A stretch of DNA of 47,939 nt from CAZMGD01 sp964565705 (GTDB lineage Bacteria > Actinomycetota > Acidimicrobiia > Acidimicrobiales > Ilumatobacteraceae). The position numbers were made by a program, and so were the translations under genes. Where the stretch lies: positions 1 to 47,939 of the forward strand of contig CAZMGD010000022.1 in assembly GCA_964565705.1 (NCBI GenBank), read 5' to 3'. Below, piece after piece: positions 30,546 to 38,878 of this stretch (the first letter of the stretch is position 1; every line of letters starts with the position of its first letter). The notes under the pieces were generated by a model. That model saw only the letters and a list, made by a program, of their open reading frames with translations, was not told where the DNA came from and searched no databases.

Positions 30546-31463
30546 ATGGGACGTTTCGACGGTCAGGTCGCGGTGGTGACCGGGGCGGGTGGAGGGCTGG
30601 GGCGCACGCACGCCCTGCTGCTCGCCGCCGAGGGTGCCCGCGTGGTGGTGAACGACTACGGCGGCGACAGCCACGGCACGCCGGGCACGAGCGCGATGGC
30701 CGACGCCGTCGTCGAGGAGATCCGCGCCGCCGGTGGTGAAGCGGTTGCAGATGCACACGACGTCGCGATCGAAGGCGCAGCGGTCGTCCAGACCGCGATC
30801 GAGGCCTTCGGCGCGGTCCACGTGGTCGTCAACAACGCGGGGATCGCCGGCGGGGGAGCGATCGACGCGATCCCGCCGGCCGACTTCGACCGGATGCTCG
30901 CGATCCACCTCGGCGGCACGCTCGCGGTGATCCGCGCGGCGTGGCCCCTCCTGCGCGAGCAGGGCTATGGCCGCGTCGTGAACACGTCGTCGGCATCGGT
31001 GTTCGGCATCCCCTACACGAGCGCCTACATCACGGCGAAGGCCGCCATCTTCGGGCTCACCCGCGCGATCGCCTACGAAGGTCGCGACCATGACATCAAG
31101 GTCAACGCGATCATGCCGAGCGCCTACTCCCGCCTCACCGCGCAGAGCGAGGAGTACGCGGCGATCATGCAGGCGGGGTTCCCCCCGGAGAAGGTGTCGC
31201 CGTTCGTGGGTGCGCTCGCGTCGGCCGACGTGCCCGTCACCGGGGAGACGTTCGTCGTCGGCGGCGGCCGGGCCGCCCGCGTCGTGCTCGGCACCGTGCC
31301 CGGCCTGATCGGCATCGAGTCGGTCGACGACGCGCTCGCCCGCTTCGGCGAGGCGATGGACAGCTCGGAGATCTCGGTACCCGAGCACGCGACCGCCGAG
31401 GTGATCGAGGAATGCCGGCGGATCGGATTGGACCTCGCTGCGTTCGCCTCGGCGCTGCGCTGA
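30546..31463 (+). CDS. SDR oxidoreductase of the multifunctional-enzyme (HSD17B4-like) type
   Basis: A 305-aa short-chain dehydrogenase. The nucleotide motif TGAGGGLGRTHALLLAAEGA is followed by VVVNDYGGDSHG, which is typical of the dehydrogenase part of peroxisomal multifunctional enzymes and of bacterial 3-hydroxyacyl-CoA dehydrogenases related to them. NNAGIAGGG, the Ser in NTSSASVFG and the YITAKAA active site (Tyr/Lys) follow. A tail of about 75 residues after the core (from ASADVPVTG) is longer than in simple SDRs. ATG 30546 is preceded by GGGGG and a TATCGT box about 31 bases upstream. Its 3' end is followed by the remnant of an alpha/beta-hydrolase gene. Confidence 0.88.
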   Translation: MGRFDGQVAVVTGAGGGLGRTHALLLAAEGARVVVNDYGGDSHGTPGTSAMADAVVEEIRAAGGEAVADAHDVAIEGAAVVQTAIEAFGAVHVVVNNAGIAGGGAIDAIPPADFDRMLAIHLGGTLAVIRAAWPLLREQGYGRVVNTSSASVFGIPYTSAYITAKAAIFGLTRAIAYEGRDHDIKVNAIMPSAYSRLTAQSEEYAAIMQAGFPPEKVSPFVGALASADVPVTGETFVVGGGRAARVVLGTVPGLIGIESVDDALARFGEAMDSSEISVPEHATAEVIEECRRIGLDLAAFASALR

Positions 31464-31485
31464 TCGGAAATCTCCCGGATCTCGG

Positions 31486-31674
31486 GGGGAGCAGGACCGC
31501 ACCGTCCCCTGGACGTTGGTGAACGCCGCCTACAAGAAGCACCGGGCGTGCGCGGCACTCACCGAGATCGTCGAGGTCAAGGGGCGAACGCACTCGTTGG
31601 TGAGCGACAGCGGTTGGTCCGAGGTGGCCGACCTGGCGCTGACCTGTCTGGCCAACCACGACCTCGCCGCTTGA
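31486..31674 (+). pseudogene. C-terminal remnant of an alpha/beta-hydrolase gene
   Basis: A frame ending at TGA 31672-31674 reads GEQDRTVPWTLVNAAYKKH, then TEIVEVKGRTHSLVSDSGW and VADLALTCLANH. This is the usual last third of an alpha/beta-hydrolase: the acid-bearing turn GEQD, the TVPW segment, and the catalytic-His loop GRTHS. Nothing upstream encodes the fold's N-terminus or nucleophile; the frame runs straight into the end of the SDR gene. About 60 codons survive, with no start codon in a plausible place. It is interpreted as a decayed or truncated gene left by deletion or recombination. Confidence 0.75.
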
Positions 31675-31680
31675 CAGACT
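31675..31680 (+). promoter_or_regulatory. Candidate -10 box (CAGACT)
   Basis: CAGACT ends 6 bases before the GTG at 31687, immediately after the stop of the hydrolase remnant. It keeps A2 and T6 but lacks the first T, so it is a weaker member of the leaderless set. Confidence 0.3.
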
Positions 31681-31686
31681 GGGCGC

Positions 31687-32697
31687 GTGCTCGCCTGGTG
31701 GGTGGATCGTCCCGGCCCGATCGACGGATCGCCGCTCCGCTTCGGCGAACGTGACCGGCCCGAACCCGGTCCCGCGGACATCCTCGTGCAGGTCGAGGCA
31801 TGCGGCGTGTGCCGCACCGACCTTCACCTGGCCGAAGGCGACCTCCAACCGAGGCGCCACGGGGTCGTGCCCGGCCACGAGGCGGTCGGCATCGTCGTCG
31901 AGCGTGGCGAGACCGTCACCGATGTCGCGATCGGAACGCGGGTCGGCGTGGCCTGGTTGCGCAGCACGTGTGGCACCTGCCGGTACTGCCTGCGGGGCGA
32001 CGAGAACCTGTGCGAGCGAGCGTCGTTCACCGGCTGGGACCACGATGGGGGGTACGCCGAGCTCGTCGTCGCGCCCGCCGCGTTCGTGTACGAGATCCCG
32101 GATGTGTTCGACGCCTGTACGGCCGCCCCGCTGCTGTGCTCGGGCATCATCGGCTACCGATCGCTGCGCCGAGCCCGCCTGCCGCCGGGGGGTCGCCTCG
32201 GCATCTACGGCTTCGGGGCGTCGGCGCACATCACCGCCCAGGTCGCGCTGCACGAGGGCGCGACCGTCCACGTGCTCACGCGATCCGAGCCGGCACAGCG
32301 GCTCGCCCTCGACCTCGGTTGCCACTCCGCCGGCGGCCTCGGCGACGAGCCGCCCGAGCCGCTCGACGCCGCCGTGCTGTTCGCGCCGGTCGGCGATCTC
32401 GTGCCGGTGGCCATGCGGGCCCTCGACCGCGGTGGCACGCTGGCGATCGCCGGCATCCACCTCTCGGACATCCCGGCGATGAACTACGACCGCGAGCTGT
32501 TCGAGGAGCGGCAGCTGCGCAGCGTCACGGCGAACACGCGCACGGACGGCCGCGAGCTGCTCGCGCTCGCCGCCGACATCCCCATCCGTCCGACCGTGAC
32601 GCGCTACCCGCTCGAGCACGCGCAACGTGCGCTCGCCGACGTGGCCGGCGACCGGCTCACCGGCGCTGCGGTGCTCGAGATGCCAGCAGCGCGATGA
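31687..32697 (+). CDS. Zinc-dependent alcohol dehydrogenase
   Basis: A 336-aa medium-chain alcohol dehydrogenase. Catalytic zinc ligands are Cys42 in ACGVCRTDLH, His64 in PGHEAVG and a later Cys in LLCSG; the structural zinc site is Cys95, Cys98, Cys101 and Cys109 (STCGTCRYCLRGDENLC). The nucleotide fold has GIYGFGASAHITAQVA, where the usual GxGxxG is GFGASA. It resembles the class found with YGFGASAH, common in AdhA-like enzymes acting on primary alcohols or aldehydes. GTG 31687 is the likely start, with no ribosome site and a weak box upstream. The 3' end overlaps the convergent ankyrin gene by 41 bases. Confidence 0.92.
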   Translation: MLAWWVDRPGPIDGSPLRFGERDRPEPGPADILVQVEACGVCRTDLHLAEGDLQPRRHGVVPGHEAVGIVVERGETVTDVAIGTRVGVAWLRSTCGTCRYCLRGDENLCERASFTGWDHDGGYAELVVAPAAFVYEIPDVFDACTAAPLLCSGIIGYRSLRRARLPPGGRLGIYGFGASAHITAQVALHEGATVHVLTRSEPAQRLALDLGCHSAGGLGDEPPEPLDAAVLFAPVGDLVPVAMRALDRGGTLAIAGIHLSDIPAMNYDRELFEERQLRSVTANTRTDGRELLALAADIPIRPTVTRYPLEHAQRALADVAGDRLTGAAVLEMPAAR

Positions 32698-33361
32698 CCG
32701 CTTCGTCCCCGGAATCGGCGGCCGCGTCGCGCGGTGTCATCTCGTCGTAGCCGACCCAGTCAGGATCGCCTCCGGCATCGAGCAGCAGTTCGACGGCGGC
32801 GGCCGACCCACCCCGGCAGGCATGCCACAGGGCGTTGGTGATCGTCGCCGCCGGCGGGTCGAGCGCCACCGCTTCCTCCACCGACGCGGTGAGTCCCAGC
32901 GCAGCGGCGTGGAAGAGCTGCACGGTGGCACCGCGGCCGACCAGGGCCCGGGCCGCCGCCCACTGCCCGAAGATCACCGCGTCGTCGAGCGGTGGGCCGC
33001 CGGTGAGCACGCCGCCCTGCGCCTCGATGTCCGCGCCGGCGTCGAGCAGCGCCTCGATCGCGTCGATGTCGTCGCAGCTCGCCGCCCAGTGCAACGGCGT
33101 CTCGGCGTGCGAACCGATGAACGGGGCGTCGACGTCTGCGCCGGCGGCGGCGAGGAGGCCGATCAGGTGCGGGGCGTTCGGCACGTGGCCCGGGAAGTCG
33201 GTGATCACGTGGAGCGCGGTGCGGGCCTCGCGGTCGTCGCCGAAGTAGGAGCTCGCCAACGAGGGGTCGCTGTCCAGCGCGGCCACGCAGACGTCGAGGT
33301 CGCCGTGGCGCAGCGCGCCGGCCAGGTCGAGCAGCGCCGGGGTGATCGGCACGATCCGCAT
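32657..33361 (-). CDS. Ankyrin-repeat protein
   Basis: A 234-aa protein with at least three ankyrin-type units of about 33 residues: ETPLHWAASCDDIDAIEALL, then GGPPLDDAVIFGQWAAARAL, and NALWHACRGGSAAAVELLL, each with the alpha-alpha-turn pattern and the LHWA/AL core. Ankyrin repeats bind proteins; the target is unknown. No catalytic or membrane region is visible. ATG 33361 has TAGACA 6 bases upstream. The gene faces the alcohol dehydrogenase with a 41-base overlap at their 3' ends. Confidence 0.85.
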   Translation of the reverse strand: MRIVPITPALLDLAGALRHGDLDVCVAALDSDPSLASSYFGDDREARTALHVITDFPGHVPNAPHLIGLLAAAGADVDAPFIGSHAETPLHWAASCDDIDAIEALLDAGADIEAQGGVLTGGPPLDDAVIFGQWAAARALVGRGATVQLFHAAALGLTASVEEAVALDPPAATITNALWHACRGGSAAAVELLLDAGGDPDWVGYDEMTPRDAAADSGDEAVIALLASRAPQRR

Positions 33362-33390
33362 GCCGCCTGTCTAGCCCACGAGCGCCGTGT

Positions 33391-33396
33391 GAGACT
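33391..33396 (+). promoter_or_regulatory. Candidate -10 box of a leaderless promoter (GAGACT)
   Basis: GAGACT ends 6 bases before the GTG at 33403; no ribosome site lies between. Confidence 0.3.
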
Positions 33397-33402
33397 CGTG
33401 AC

Positions 33403-33765
33403 GTGACGACCTTCCCGATCCGGTACACCGGCTTCAACACGGCGCTGCGCTACCTCGGCCTCGGGCCCGAGCACTCCGGGGTGGACGTGGAGAGCGAGAC
33501 GATCCGCGTTCGCCTCGGCTGGGCCTTCCACCTGGAGGCGTCTCCGTCGGCGATCACCTCGGTCGCGATCGATGATGCGCCGGTGTACGGCTGGGGGGCG
33601 CACGGATGGCGCAACGTGTGGCTCGTCAACGGATCGTCGTCGGGCATCGTGCGCATCGACTTCGCCGCCAAGGTGCCGGGTCGCACGGCGTTCGTGCCGA
33701 TCCACGTCCGGGCCGTTCGGGTCTCGGTCGTGGATCCCGACGCGCTCGTCGCCGCCCTCGCCTGA
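33403..33765 (+). CDS. Conserved hypothetical protein, 120 aa
   Basis: The short protein (opening MTTFPIRYTGFNTALRYLGL) contains mainly predicted strands, among them the segments HLEASPSAITSVAIDDAP and AFVPIHVRAVRVSVVDPD, and ends in a helix. It has no signal peptide, membrane helix or recognisable motif. GTG at 33403 is supported by a GAGACT box 6 bases upstream. It sits between the divergent ankyrin gene and the lipoprotein gene, 60 bases before the latter's start. Codon use looks coding (strong G/C at third positions). I do not recognise the family. Confidence 0.65.
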   Translation: MTTFPIRYTGFNTALRYLGLGPEHSGVDVESETIRVRLGWAFHLEASPSAITSVAIDDAPVYGWGAHGWRNVWLVNGSSSGIVRIDFAAKVPGRTAFVPIHVRAVRVSVVDPDALVAALA

Positions 33766-33825
33766 GCCCGGGGAGCAGGCGACGTGGCAGCCTGGGATCG
33801 AGCGCACGAGCGAGGAGCGGGGCAG

Positions 33826-35577
33826 ATGGGCAAGCAGCGGAGCTCACGAAGGATCGCCGCGTTCGCAGCGGCGGGGTTGCTCGTGCTGGCTGCGTGTTCC
33901 GGCGACGATGCCGCTGGCGACGAGACGGCGGCCAGCGCGTCGACCGCGACGGCAGCGTCCACGACCGAGGCGCCGTCGCCCTCGACGAGCACCGATGCGC
34001 CGACCACGACCGCTGCGACGACCACGACGGGTGCGACGACGGAAGCGCCGAGCACGACGAGCGAGGCGCCGGCGACCACCTGCTCGCAGGGCGCGTCGCT
34101 GCCGGACGTCAGCGCCGAGGCCGTGGGTGACGGCGGGCAGGACTACGACGTGACGTCGTTCGACGGCACGCTGATCCGCGTCCACTGGTTCCCGGTGTCC
34201 GGGAGCGAGCCGTCGCCGACGGTCCTGAAGGGGCCCGGCTTCGGCTCATCCGGGGACGTCTCCCTGGAGCCGCAGGGCACCGACGACGGCACGCCGGCGA
34301 TCGTCACGCTCAACGCCGCCGGGTACAACGTGATGACGTGGGATCCGCGAGGCATCGGCGAGTCGGGTGGCGTGGTGTCGCTGGACGGGCCCGACTACGA
34401 GGGGCGCGACGTGCAGGCACTGCTCGACTGGGTGGCCGAGCAGCCGGAGGCGCAGCTCGACGGGCCGGGCGATCCCCGCGCCGGGATGGTCGGCGGGTCG
34501 TACGGCGGCGGCATCCAGCTGACCTTGGCGAGCATCGACTGCCGCGTGGAGGCGATCGCGCCCGGCATCGCCTGGCACTCGCTGGTCACATCGCTGTATC
34601 CCAGCGAGACCGTCAAGACCGGCTGGACCGGGTTGCTCGACTTCGCCTCGGCGGGTGCCGATCGCGATCCGCGCATCGACGCGGCGATGGCGGGTGCGGC
34701 GACCGGGGTGATCGACCCCGCCACGGTCGACTGGTTCGCCAGCCGAGGCATCGGCGACGACATCGACCGCGTCGAGACGCCGGCGATGTTCCTGCAGGGC
34801 ACGGTCGACACCCTCTTCCCGCTCGACGAGGCCGTCGCCAACTTCCGTTCGTTGCAGGCCCGCGGCGTGCCGGCGAAGATGCTGTGGTTCTGCGGCGGTC
34901 ACGGCCTCTGCCTGACGAACACGGACGACTCCAGCCGCGTGCTCGACGCGACGATGGACTGGCTCGCCCGCTACGTGCAGGGCGACGAATCGGTCGACAC
35001 CGGCGCGGTCTTCGACACCGTCGACGACGAGGGGGAGGTCTGGGTCGGCGACGACGTGCCGGCGCCAGGGGCGTACCTCGAGCAGGCCGACGAGGGTGGC
35101 ATGGACCTGACCGCCGACGGTGGGTCGGGGCCGACGACGCTCAGCACGGCCAACGCCGGTCAACTCGGCACGGTCGTCGCCGGCATCACGGGAGCTCCGG
35201 CCACGAACGCGGTCACGGTGGACGTGCCGGCGTCGACCGACTCGCTCGTGCTCGGCGCGCCGTTGCTGCACCTGGAGTACTTCGGCACGGCCGGCACCGG
35301 TGACTCGCCGACGCGCGTCTTCGCCCAGCTCGTCGATGTGGCGCGCGGTGTCGTCGTCGGCAACCAGGTCACGCCGATCGACGTCGTGCTCGACGGCGCG
35401 AACCACATCGTCGACATCGAGCTGGAGATGGTGGCCCAGTCCATGGCGGCGGGGGAGACCTTGCAGCTGCAGTTGACGCCCACCGCCGTCGAGTTCGCCA
35501 CGCCACAGCTCGGTGGGCACATCCAGTTCACAGGCGTCGGCATCCGCCTGCCCGTGGTCGCTCTCACGGCTGCATGA
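33826..35577 (+). CDS. Secreted lipoprotein of the S15/CocE-type alpha/beta-hydrolase family
   Basis: A 583-aa lipoprotein. The signal peptide (basic MGKQRSSRR, hydrophobic AAFAAAGLLVLAAC) ends with a lipobox whose Cys24 would be lipidated. A Thr/Ala/Ser/Pro-rich linker of about 60 residues follows. The hydrolase domain has the nucleophile GGSYGGGIQL, the acid in FLQGTVDTLFPLDEA and the His in FCGGHGLCL. A beta-rich C-terminal domain of about 150 residues matches the PepX C-terminal jelly roll. Such enzymes are X-prolyl dipeptidyl peptidases or esterases such as cocaine esterase; which one is not decided. ATG 33826 has GAGGAG nearby upstream; the in-frame GTG at 33784 would put a non-signal stretch before the signal. 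Confidence 0.88.
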   Translation: MGKQRSSRRIAAFAAAGLLVLAACSGDDAAGDETAASASTATAASTTEAPSPSTSTDAPTTTAATTTTGATTEAPSTTSEAPATTCSQGASLPDVSAEAVGDGGQDYDVTSFDGTLIRVHWFPVSGSEPSPTVLKGPGFGSSGDVSLEPQGTDDGTPAIVTLNAAGYNVMTWDPRGIGESGGVVSLDGPDYEGRDVQALLDWVAEQPEAQLDGPGDPRAGMVGGSYGGGIQLTLASIDCRVEAIAPGIAWHSLVTSLYPSETVKTGWTGLLDFASAGADRDPRIDAAMAGAATGVIDPATVDWFASRGIGDDIDRVETPAMFLQGTVDTLFPLDEAVANFRSLQARGVPAKMLWFCGGHGLCLTNTDDSSRVLDATMDWLARYVQGDESVDTGAVFDTVDDEGEVWVGDDVPAPGAYLEQADEGGMDLTADGGSGPTTLSTANAGQLGTVVAGITGAPATNAVTVDVPASTDSLVLGAPLLHLEYFGTAGTGDSPTRVFAQLVDVARGVVVGNQVTPIDVVLDGANHIVDIELEMVAQSMAAGETLQLQLTPTAVEFATPQLGGHIQFTGVGIRLPVVALTAA

Positions 35578-35641
35578 TCCGTCACGCGATGGTCACGCGC
35601 CGTTCGTGATCCGGCCATTTCGGGCCGAGGGGGCACTCTTC

Positions 35642-35647
35642 TAGTGT
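35642..35647 (+). promoter_or_regulatory. Candidate -10 box of a leaderless promoter (TAGTGT)
   Basis: TAGTGT ends 7 bases before the GTG at 35655 and no Shine-Dalgarno is visible. This is one of the clearest cases in the window. Confidence 0.5.
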
Positions 35648-35654
35648 CGCCCGC

Positions 35655-36791
35655 GTGAGCGCGACCATCTCCCGTATCGCTGTGAGCACCGGCGGCGGCG
35701 ACGCGCCCGGCCTGAACGCTGTGATCCGCGCGGCGACGCTCGCGGCCCGCAACCGCGGCTGGGACGTGGTCGGCATCCGCGACGGCTTCAACGGGTTGAT
35801 GTCCCCCGAGCAGTACCGCGACGGTGGGCTCGTGCACCTCACCCGCGAGACGGTGCGCGGCATCGTGCACCTCGGCGGCACGATCATCGGGACGACCAAC
35901 CGCGGCAACCCGACGTGCTTCCCCGTGCAGCTGCCCGACGGCACGTGGATCGAGGAAGACCGCACACCGTTCCTGCTCGACCGGTTCCGTCACCACGGCA
36001 TCGACGCGCTGATCACGATCGGCGGCGACGGGTCGCTGACGATCGGCAACCACCTCCACCAAGCCGGGTTGCGCGTCATCGGGGTGCCCAAGACGATCGA
36101 CAACGACCTCGAGGAGACGACGTCGACGTTCGGCTTCGACACCGCCGTGGCGTTCGCCACGCAGTGCATCGACCGCCTGTTCTCGACCGCGACGTCGCAC
36201 GGCCGCGTCATCGTCGTCGAGGTGATGGGCCGATATGCCGGATGGATCGCGCTGGAGGCCGGCACCGCGGCGGGCGCGCACGCGATCCTGATCCCGGAGG
36301 TGCCGTTCGCGCTGGAGCCCGTCGCGGCCACGATCGCCCAGCGCGAGGAGCGCGGCGCGATGTTCTCGATCGTCGTCGTCGCCGAGGGCGCCGCCCCGCT
36401 CGGCGGGCACTCGAGCGTGCTCGGCAAGTCGATCGGGCAGGCGGAGCGGCTCGGCGGCATCGGCGAGAAGGTGGCTCACGAGCTGGAGCGCCTGACCGGG
36501 AAGGAGGCGCGCACGGTGGTGCTCGGCCACCTGCTGCGCGGCGGCACCCCGACCTCGTTCGACCGGCTGCTCGGCCTCCGGTTCGGAGCTGCCGCTGTGC
36601 GGGCGCTCGAAGACGGCCGGGACGGCGTGATGGTGTCGCTCAACCCACCGACGGTGGACTACGTGCCCCTCAGCGCTGCGGTCAGCCGACAAAAGACGGT
36701 GCCGCTCGACTGCGACACGATGCTCACCGCGCGCGACATGGGCATCAACTTCGGCGACGCGATGCCGATCGGCTGGGGCGACAACCCGTGA
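35655..36791 (+). CDS. pfkA: 6-phosphofructokinase, ATP-type (group III)
   Basis: A 378-aa phosphofructokinase that converts fructose 6-phosphate to fructose 1,6-bisphosphate. TGGGDAPGLNAVIRA (residues 12-26) is the opening phosphate loop, GGDGS (123-127) the central one, and PKTIDND (145-151) holds the catalytic Asp; MGRYAGWIA and the late GGTPTSFDR follow. A Gly at the second GGDG position is expected of ATP users, whereas PPi users usually have Asp there; Lys in PKTIDND is typical of the group III proteins. The length and the actinobacterial-type PKTIDND form fit. GTG 35655 has TAGTGT 7 bases upstream. It links imported sugars of the downstream glucoside locus to glycolysis. Confidence 0.93.
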   Translation: MSATISRIAVSTGGGDAPGLNAVIRAATLAARNRGWDVVGIRDGFNGLMSPEQYRDGGLVHLTRETVRGIVHLGGTIIGTTNRGNPTCFPVQLPDGTWIEEDRTPFLLDRFRHHGIDALITIGGDGSLTIGNHLHQAGLRVIGVPKTIDNDLEETTSTFGFDTAVAFATQCIDRLFSTATSHGRVIVVEVMGRYAGWIALEAGTAAGAHAILIPEVPFALEPVAATIAQREERGAMFSIVVVAEGAAPLGGHSSVLGKSIGQAERLGGIGEKVAHELERLTGKEARTVVLGHLLRGGTPTSFDRLLGLRFGAAAVRALEDGRDGVMVSLNPPTVDYVPLSAAVSRQKTVPLDCDTMLTARDMGINFGDAMPIGWGDNP

Positions 36792-36840
36792 GCGGTCGCG
36801 GGTAGCGTGCGGGCAGAGCCGAAACCTTGGGGGTGACGAG

Positions 36841-37359
36841 ATGGCGATCGACCGCCAGGACTCTCCGTATCGACGTGGTACCCGCTATGAGCTGATGCCG
36901 ATCCCGATGGTGCTGGGCCACTGCCATCCCGTGGACGCCGGGGCGGTGCAGCTGGTCGTCGAGTCGCGCCAGCTCACCAACCAGATCCTGACCGACACCT
37001 ATGCCGACGACGCCGAGCTCGACGACCACGTGGAGTTCGACGACTTCGGCGCCAGCCTGCACGTCTGCGGCCCCGACGGTCGGGAGCACCTCCGGTTCGA
37101 CTGCTTCGAGAACGAGCCGCACTACCACTACATCGAGCAGGCGGCGCAGGCGAACACGGTCGTGCGCATCGACGAGCTGGCCGTCGGCGACCCGATCGAG
37201 TTCACGCTGCGGTGCGTGTCCGAGCACCTCGGCGACATGTTGCGCCACTGCGGCGCGGCCGACCTCGCCGACGGGGTCGAGCGCGAGCCGGACGCCTTGC
37301 GGCGCGCCGTCGACGAGGTGCGCCGGCTGATGGAGCGAGCCCGAGCCGTTCCGGCCTGA
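36841..37359 (+). CDS. Conserved hypothetical protein, 172 aa
   Basis: A 172-aa acidic protein with a beta-rich central part (HVEFDDFGASLHVCG and EHLRFDCFENEPHYHYIEQA) and a helical C-terminus (DEVRRLMERAR). A His cluster is notable in VLGHCHPVDAG and EPHYHYIEQ, which could bind a metal, but no known motif is matched. The ATG follows GGGGGTGACGAG, and a TAGCGT box lies about 32 bases upstream. It ends 13 bases before the convergent GH1 gene. The family is not recognised; the call rests on codon bias, start signals and position. Confidence 0.7.
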   Translation: MAIDRQDSPYRRGTRYELMPIPMVLGHCHPVDAGAVQLVVESRQLTNQILTDTYADDAELDDHVEFDDFGASLHVCGPDGREHLRFDCFENEPHYHYIEQAAQANTVVRIDELAVGDPIEFTLRCVSEHLGDMLRHCGAADLADGVEREPDALRRAVDEVRRLMERARAVPA

Positions 37360-37372
37360 TCGCGACGCCGCG

Positions 37373-38803
37373 TCACGACGGTCGCGCCGGTTCGAGCTCG
37401 TTGGAGCGGCACACCCTGGCGTACCAGTGGCCGCTGTCGCGCACGGTGCGCGCCTGCGTGTCGTAGTCGACGTGCACGAGTCCGAACCGCTGGCTGTAGC
37501 CCCAGGCCCACTCGAAGTTGTCGAGCAGCGACCACGCGAAGTAGCCGCGGACGTCGACGCCGTCGGCGATCGCCGAGTGCAGGGCGCGCAGGTGCCCATC
37601 GTGGTACTCGATGCGGCGCTGATCGTGGCAGGTGCCGCCGGCCACCGGGTCGTCGTAGGCCGCACCGTTCTCGGTGATGTACAACGGCGGCAGCGTCGGG
37701 TACCGGTCGTGCAGCCAGCGCAGGAACGCCCGCAGCCCGTCCGGCGTGATCGGCCAGCCGATGTCGGTGGCGTCGGGCGGCGGATCAGCAGGCACGTACT
37801 CGGGTGCGCCCGGGTAGGGGCTGGCCGGGACGTGCTCGCCGGGCCGGGCGGCGCGCACGATCTCGTCGTTGTAGTAGTTGACGCCCAGCCAGTCGATCGG
37901 TGCAGCGATCTCGGCATCGTCGCCGTCGCCGATGCAGTTCGTCCACGCGCCGAGGTCGTCGAGCACGTCGGCCGGGTATCGCCCGGCGAGCAGCGCGTCG
38001 AGCCACCACCGGTTGCGGAGCCCGTCGACCCGGCGCAGCAGGTCGTCGGGTACGTCCATCCCGCCGCTGCCGACCACCGGTGCCGGGTTGATCACGATGC
38101 CGAGTCGGGCACCAGGGGCGAGGGCGCGCATCGCCGCGGTCGCCCGCCCATGGCCGAGCAGCAGGTGGTGCGACACCGCCACCGCCGCAGCCGAGTCGGT
38201 GATGCCGGGCGCATGGACGCCGGACTGGTGGCCGAGGAACGAGTAGCACCACGGTTCGTTGTGCGTCGCCCAGGTGGCGACCCGGTCGCCGAGCGTCCGC
38301 ATCATCACCGAGGCGTAGTCGGCGAACCAGTCGGCGCAGTCACGCTGACGCCACCCGCCGCGGTCCTCCAGCGCCTGGGGCAGGTCCCAGTGGAACAGCG
38401 TCAGGAACGGCTGGATGCCGGCCGCCAGCAGCTCGTCCACCAGGCGGTCGTAGAAGCCGAGGCCCTCCGCCGACACCGCCCCGGTGCCACCCGGGAGCAC
38501 GCGCGGCCAGGACACGCTGAACCGGTACGCCAGCAGCCCGAGCTCGGTCATCAGCGCCACGTCGGCCGGCATCCGGTGCACGTGGTCGCACGCGACCGCC
38601 CCGGTCGTGCCGTCCGCGATGTGGGCCGGGGTCGTGCTGAACGTGTCCCAGACCGATGGTGAGCGACCGCCCTCCGCGGCGGCACCCTCGATCTGGTAGG
38701 CCGACGTCGCCGCTCCCCACACGAAGCCGTCGGGGAACCGGAGCCGGTCTGGTTGCCGTTCCGCCCCCACAGGAACTGGAACATAGCCCGTGCCCGTCGG
38801 CAC
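37373..38803 (-). CDS. GH1 beta-glucosidase
   Basis: A 476-aa glycoside hydrolase family 1 enzyme. The N-terminal FPDGFVWGAATSAYQIEGA and FHWDLPQALEDRGGW are standard. The acid/base Glu is in ATHNEPW and the nucleophile in PLYITENGAAY. Length is normal and no signal peptide is seen, so it acts in the cytoplasm on imported beta-glucosides or cellobiose. GTG 38803 is the annotated start, but GTG 38770 (product beginning MGAERQPDRLRFPDG) is supported by TATGTT 9 bases upstream. The gene diverges from the ABC importer operon, which is the usual arrangement for co-regulated glucoside use. Confidence 0.94.
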   Translation of the reverse strand: MPTGTGYVPVPVGAERQPDRLRFPDGFVWGAATSAYQIEGAAAEGGRSPSVWDTFSTTPAHIADGTTGAVACDHVHRMPADVALMTELGLLAYRFSVSWPRVLPGGTGAVSAEGLGFYDRLVDELLAAGIQPFLTLFHWDLPQALEDRGGWRQRDCADWFADYASVMMRTLGDRVATWATHNEPWCYSFLGHQSGVHAPGITDSAAAVAVSHHLLLGHGRATAAMRALAPGARLGIVINPAPVVGSGGMDVPDDLLRRVDGLRNRWWLDALLAGRYPADVLDDLGAWTNCIGDGDDAEIAAPIDWLGVNYYNDEIVRAARPGEHVPASPYPGAPEYVPADPPPDATDIGWPITPDGLRAFLRWLHDRYPTLPPLYITENGAAYDDPVAGGTCHDQRRIEYHDGHLRALHSAIADGVDVRGYFAWSLLDNFEWAWGYSQRFGLVHVDYDTQARTVRDSGHWYARVCRSNELEPARPS

Positions 38804-38804
38804 G
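38789..38804. promoter_or_regulatory. Candidate operator: inverted repeat CGTGCC-CGTC-GGCACG
   Basis: CGTGCC at 38789-38794 and GGCACG at 38799-38804 form a 6-bp palindrome with a 4-base spacer between the GH1 gene and the ABC importer. It lies just upstream of TATGTT (38785-38780, minus strand), so it could be a regulator site. No LacI or ROK gene is nearby, and chance occurrence in GC-rich DNA is possible. Confidence 0.3.
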
Positions 38805-38878
38805 GCGCCCGACGAAGTTGTCGTGAGGTAGCGTTCGGAGGAATCCGGGAGGAGCCCGGAGCCATCAAGGGGGAATCG

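Noticed and set aside
35655..36791. PPi-dependent phosphofructokinase
   Set aside because: The central loop is GGDGS, with Gly where PPi users usually have Asp, so ATP use is more likely.
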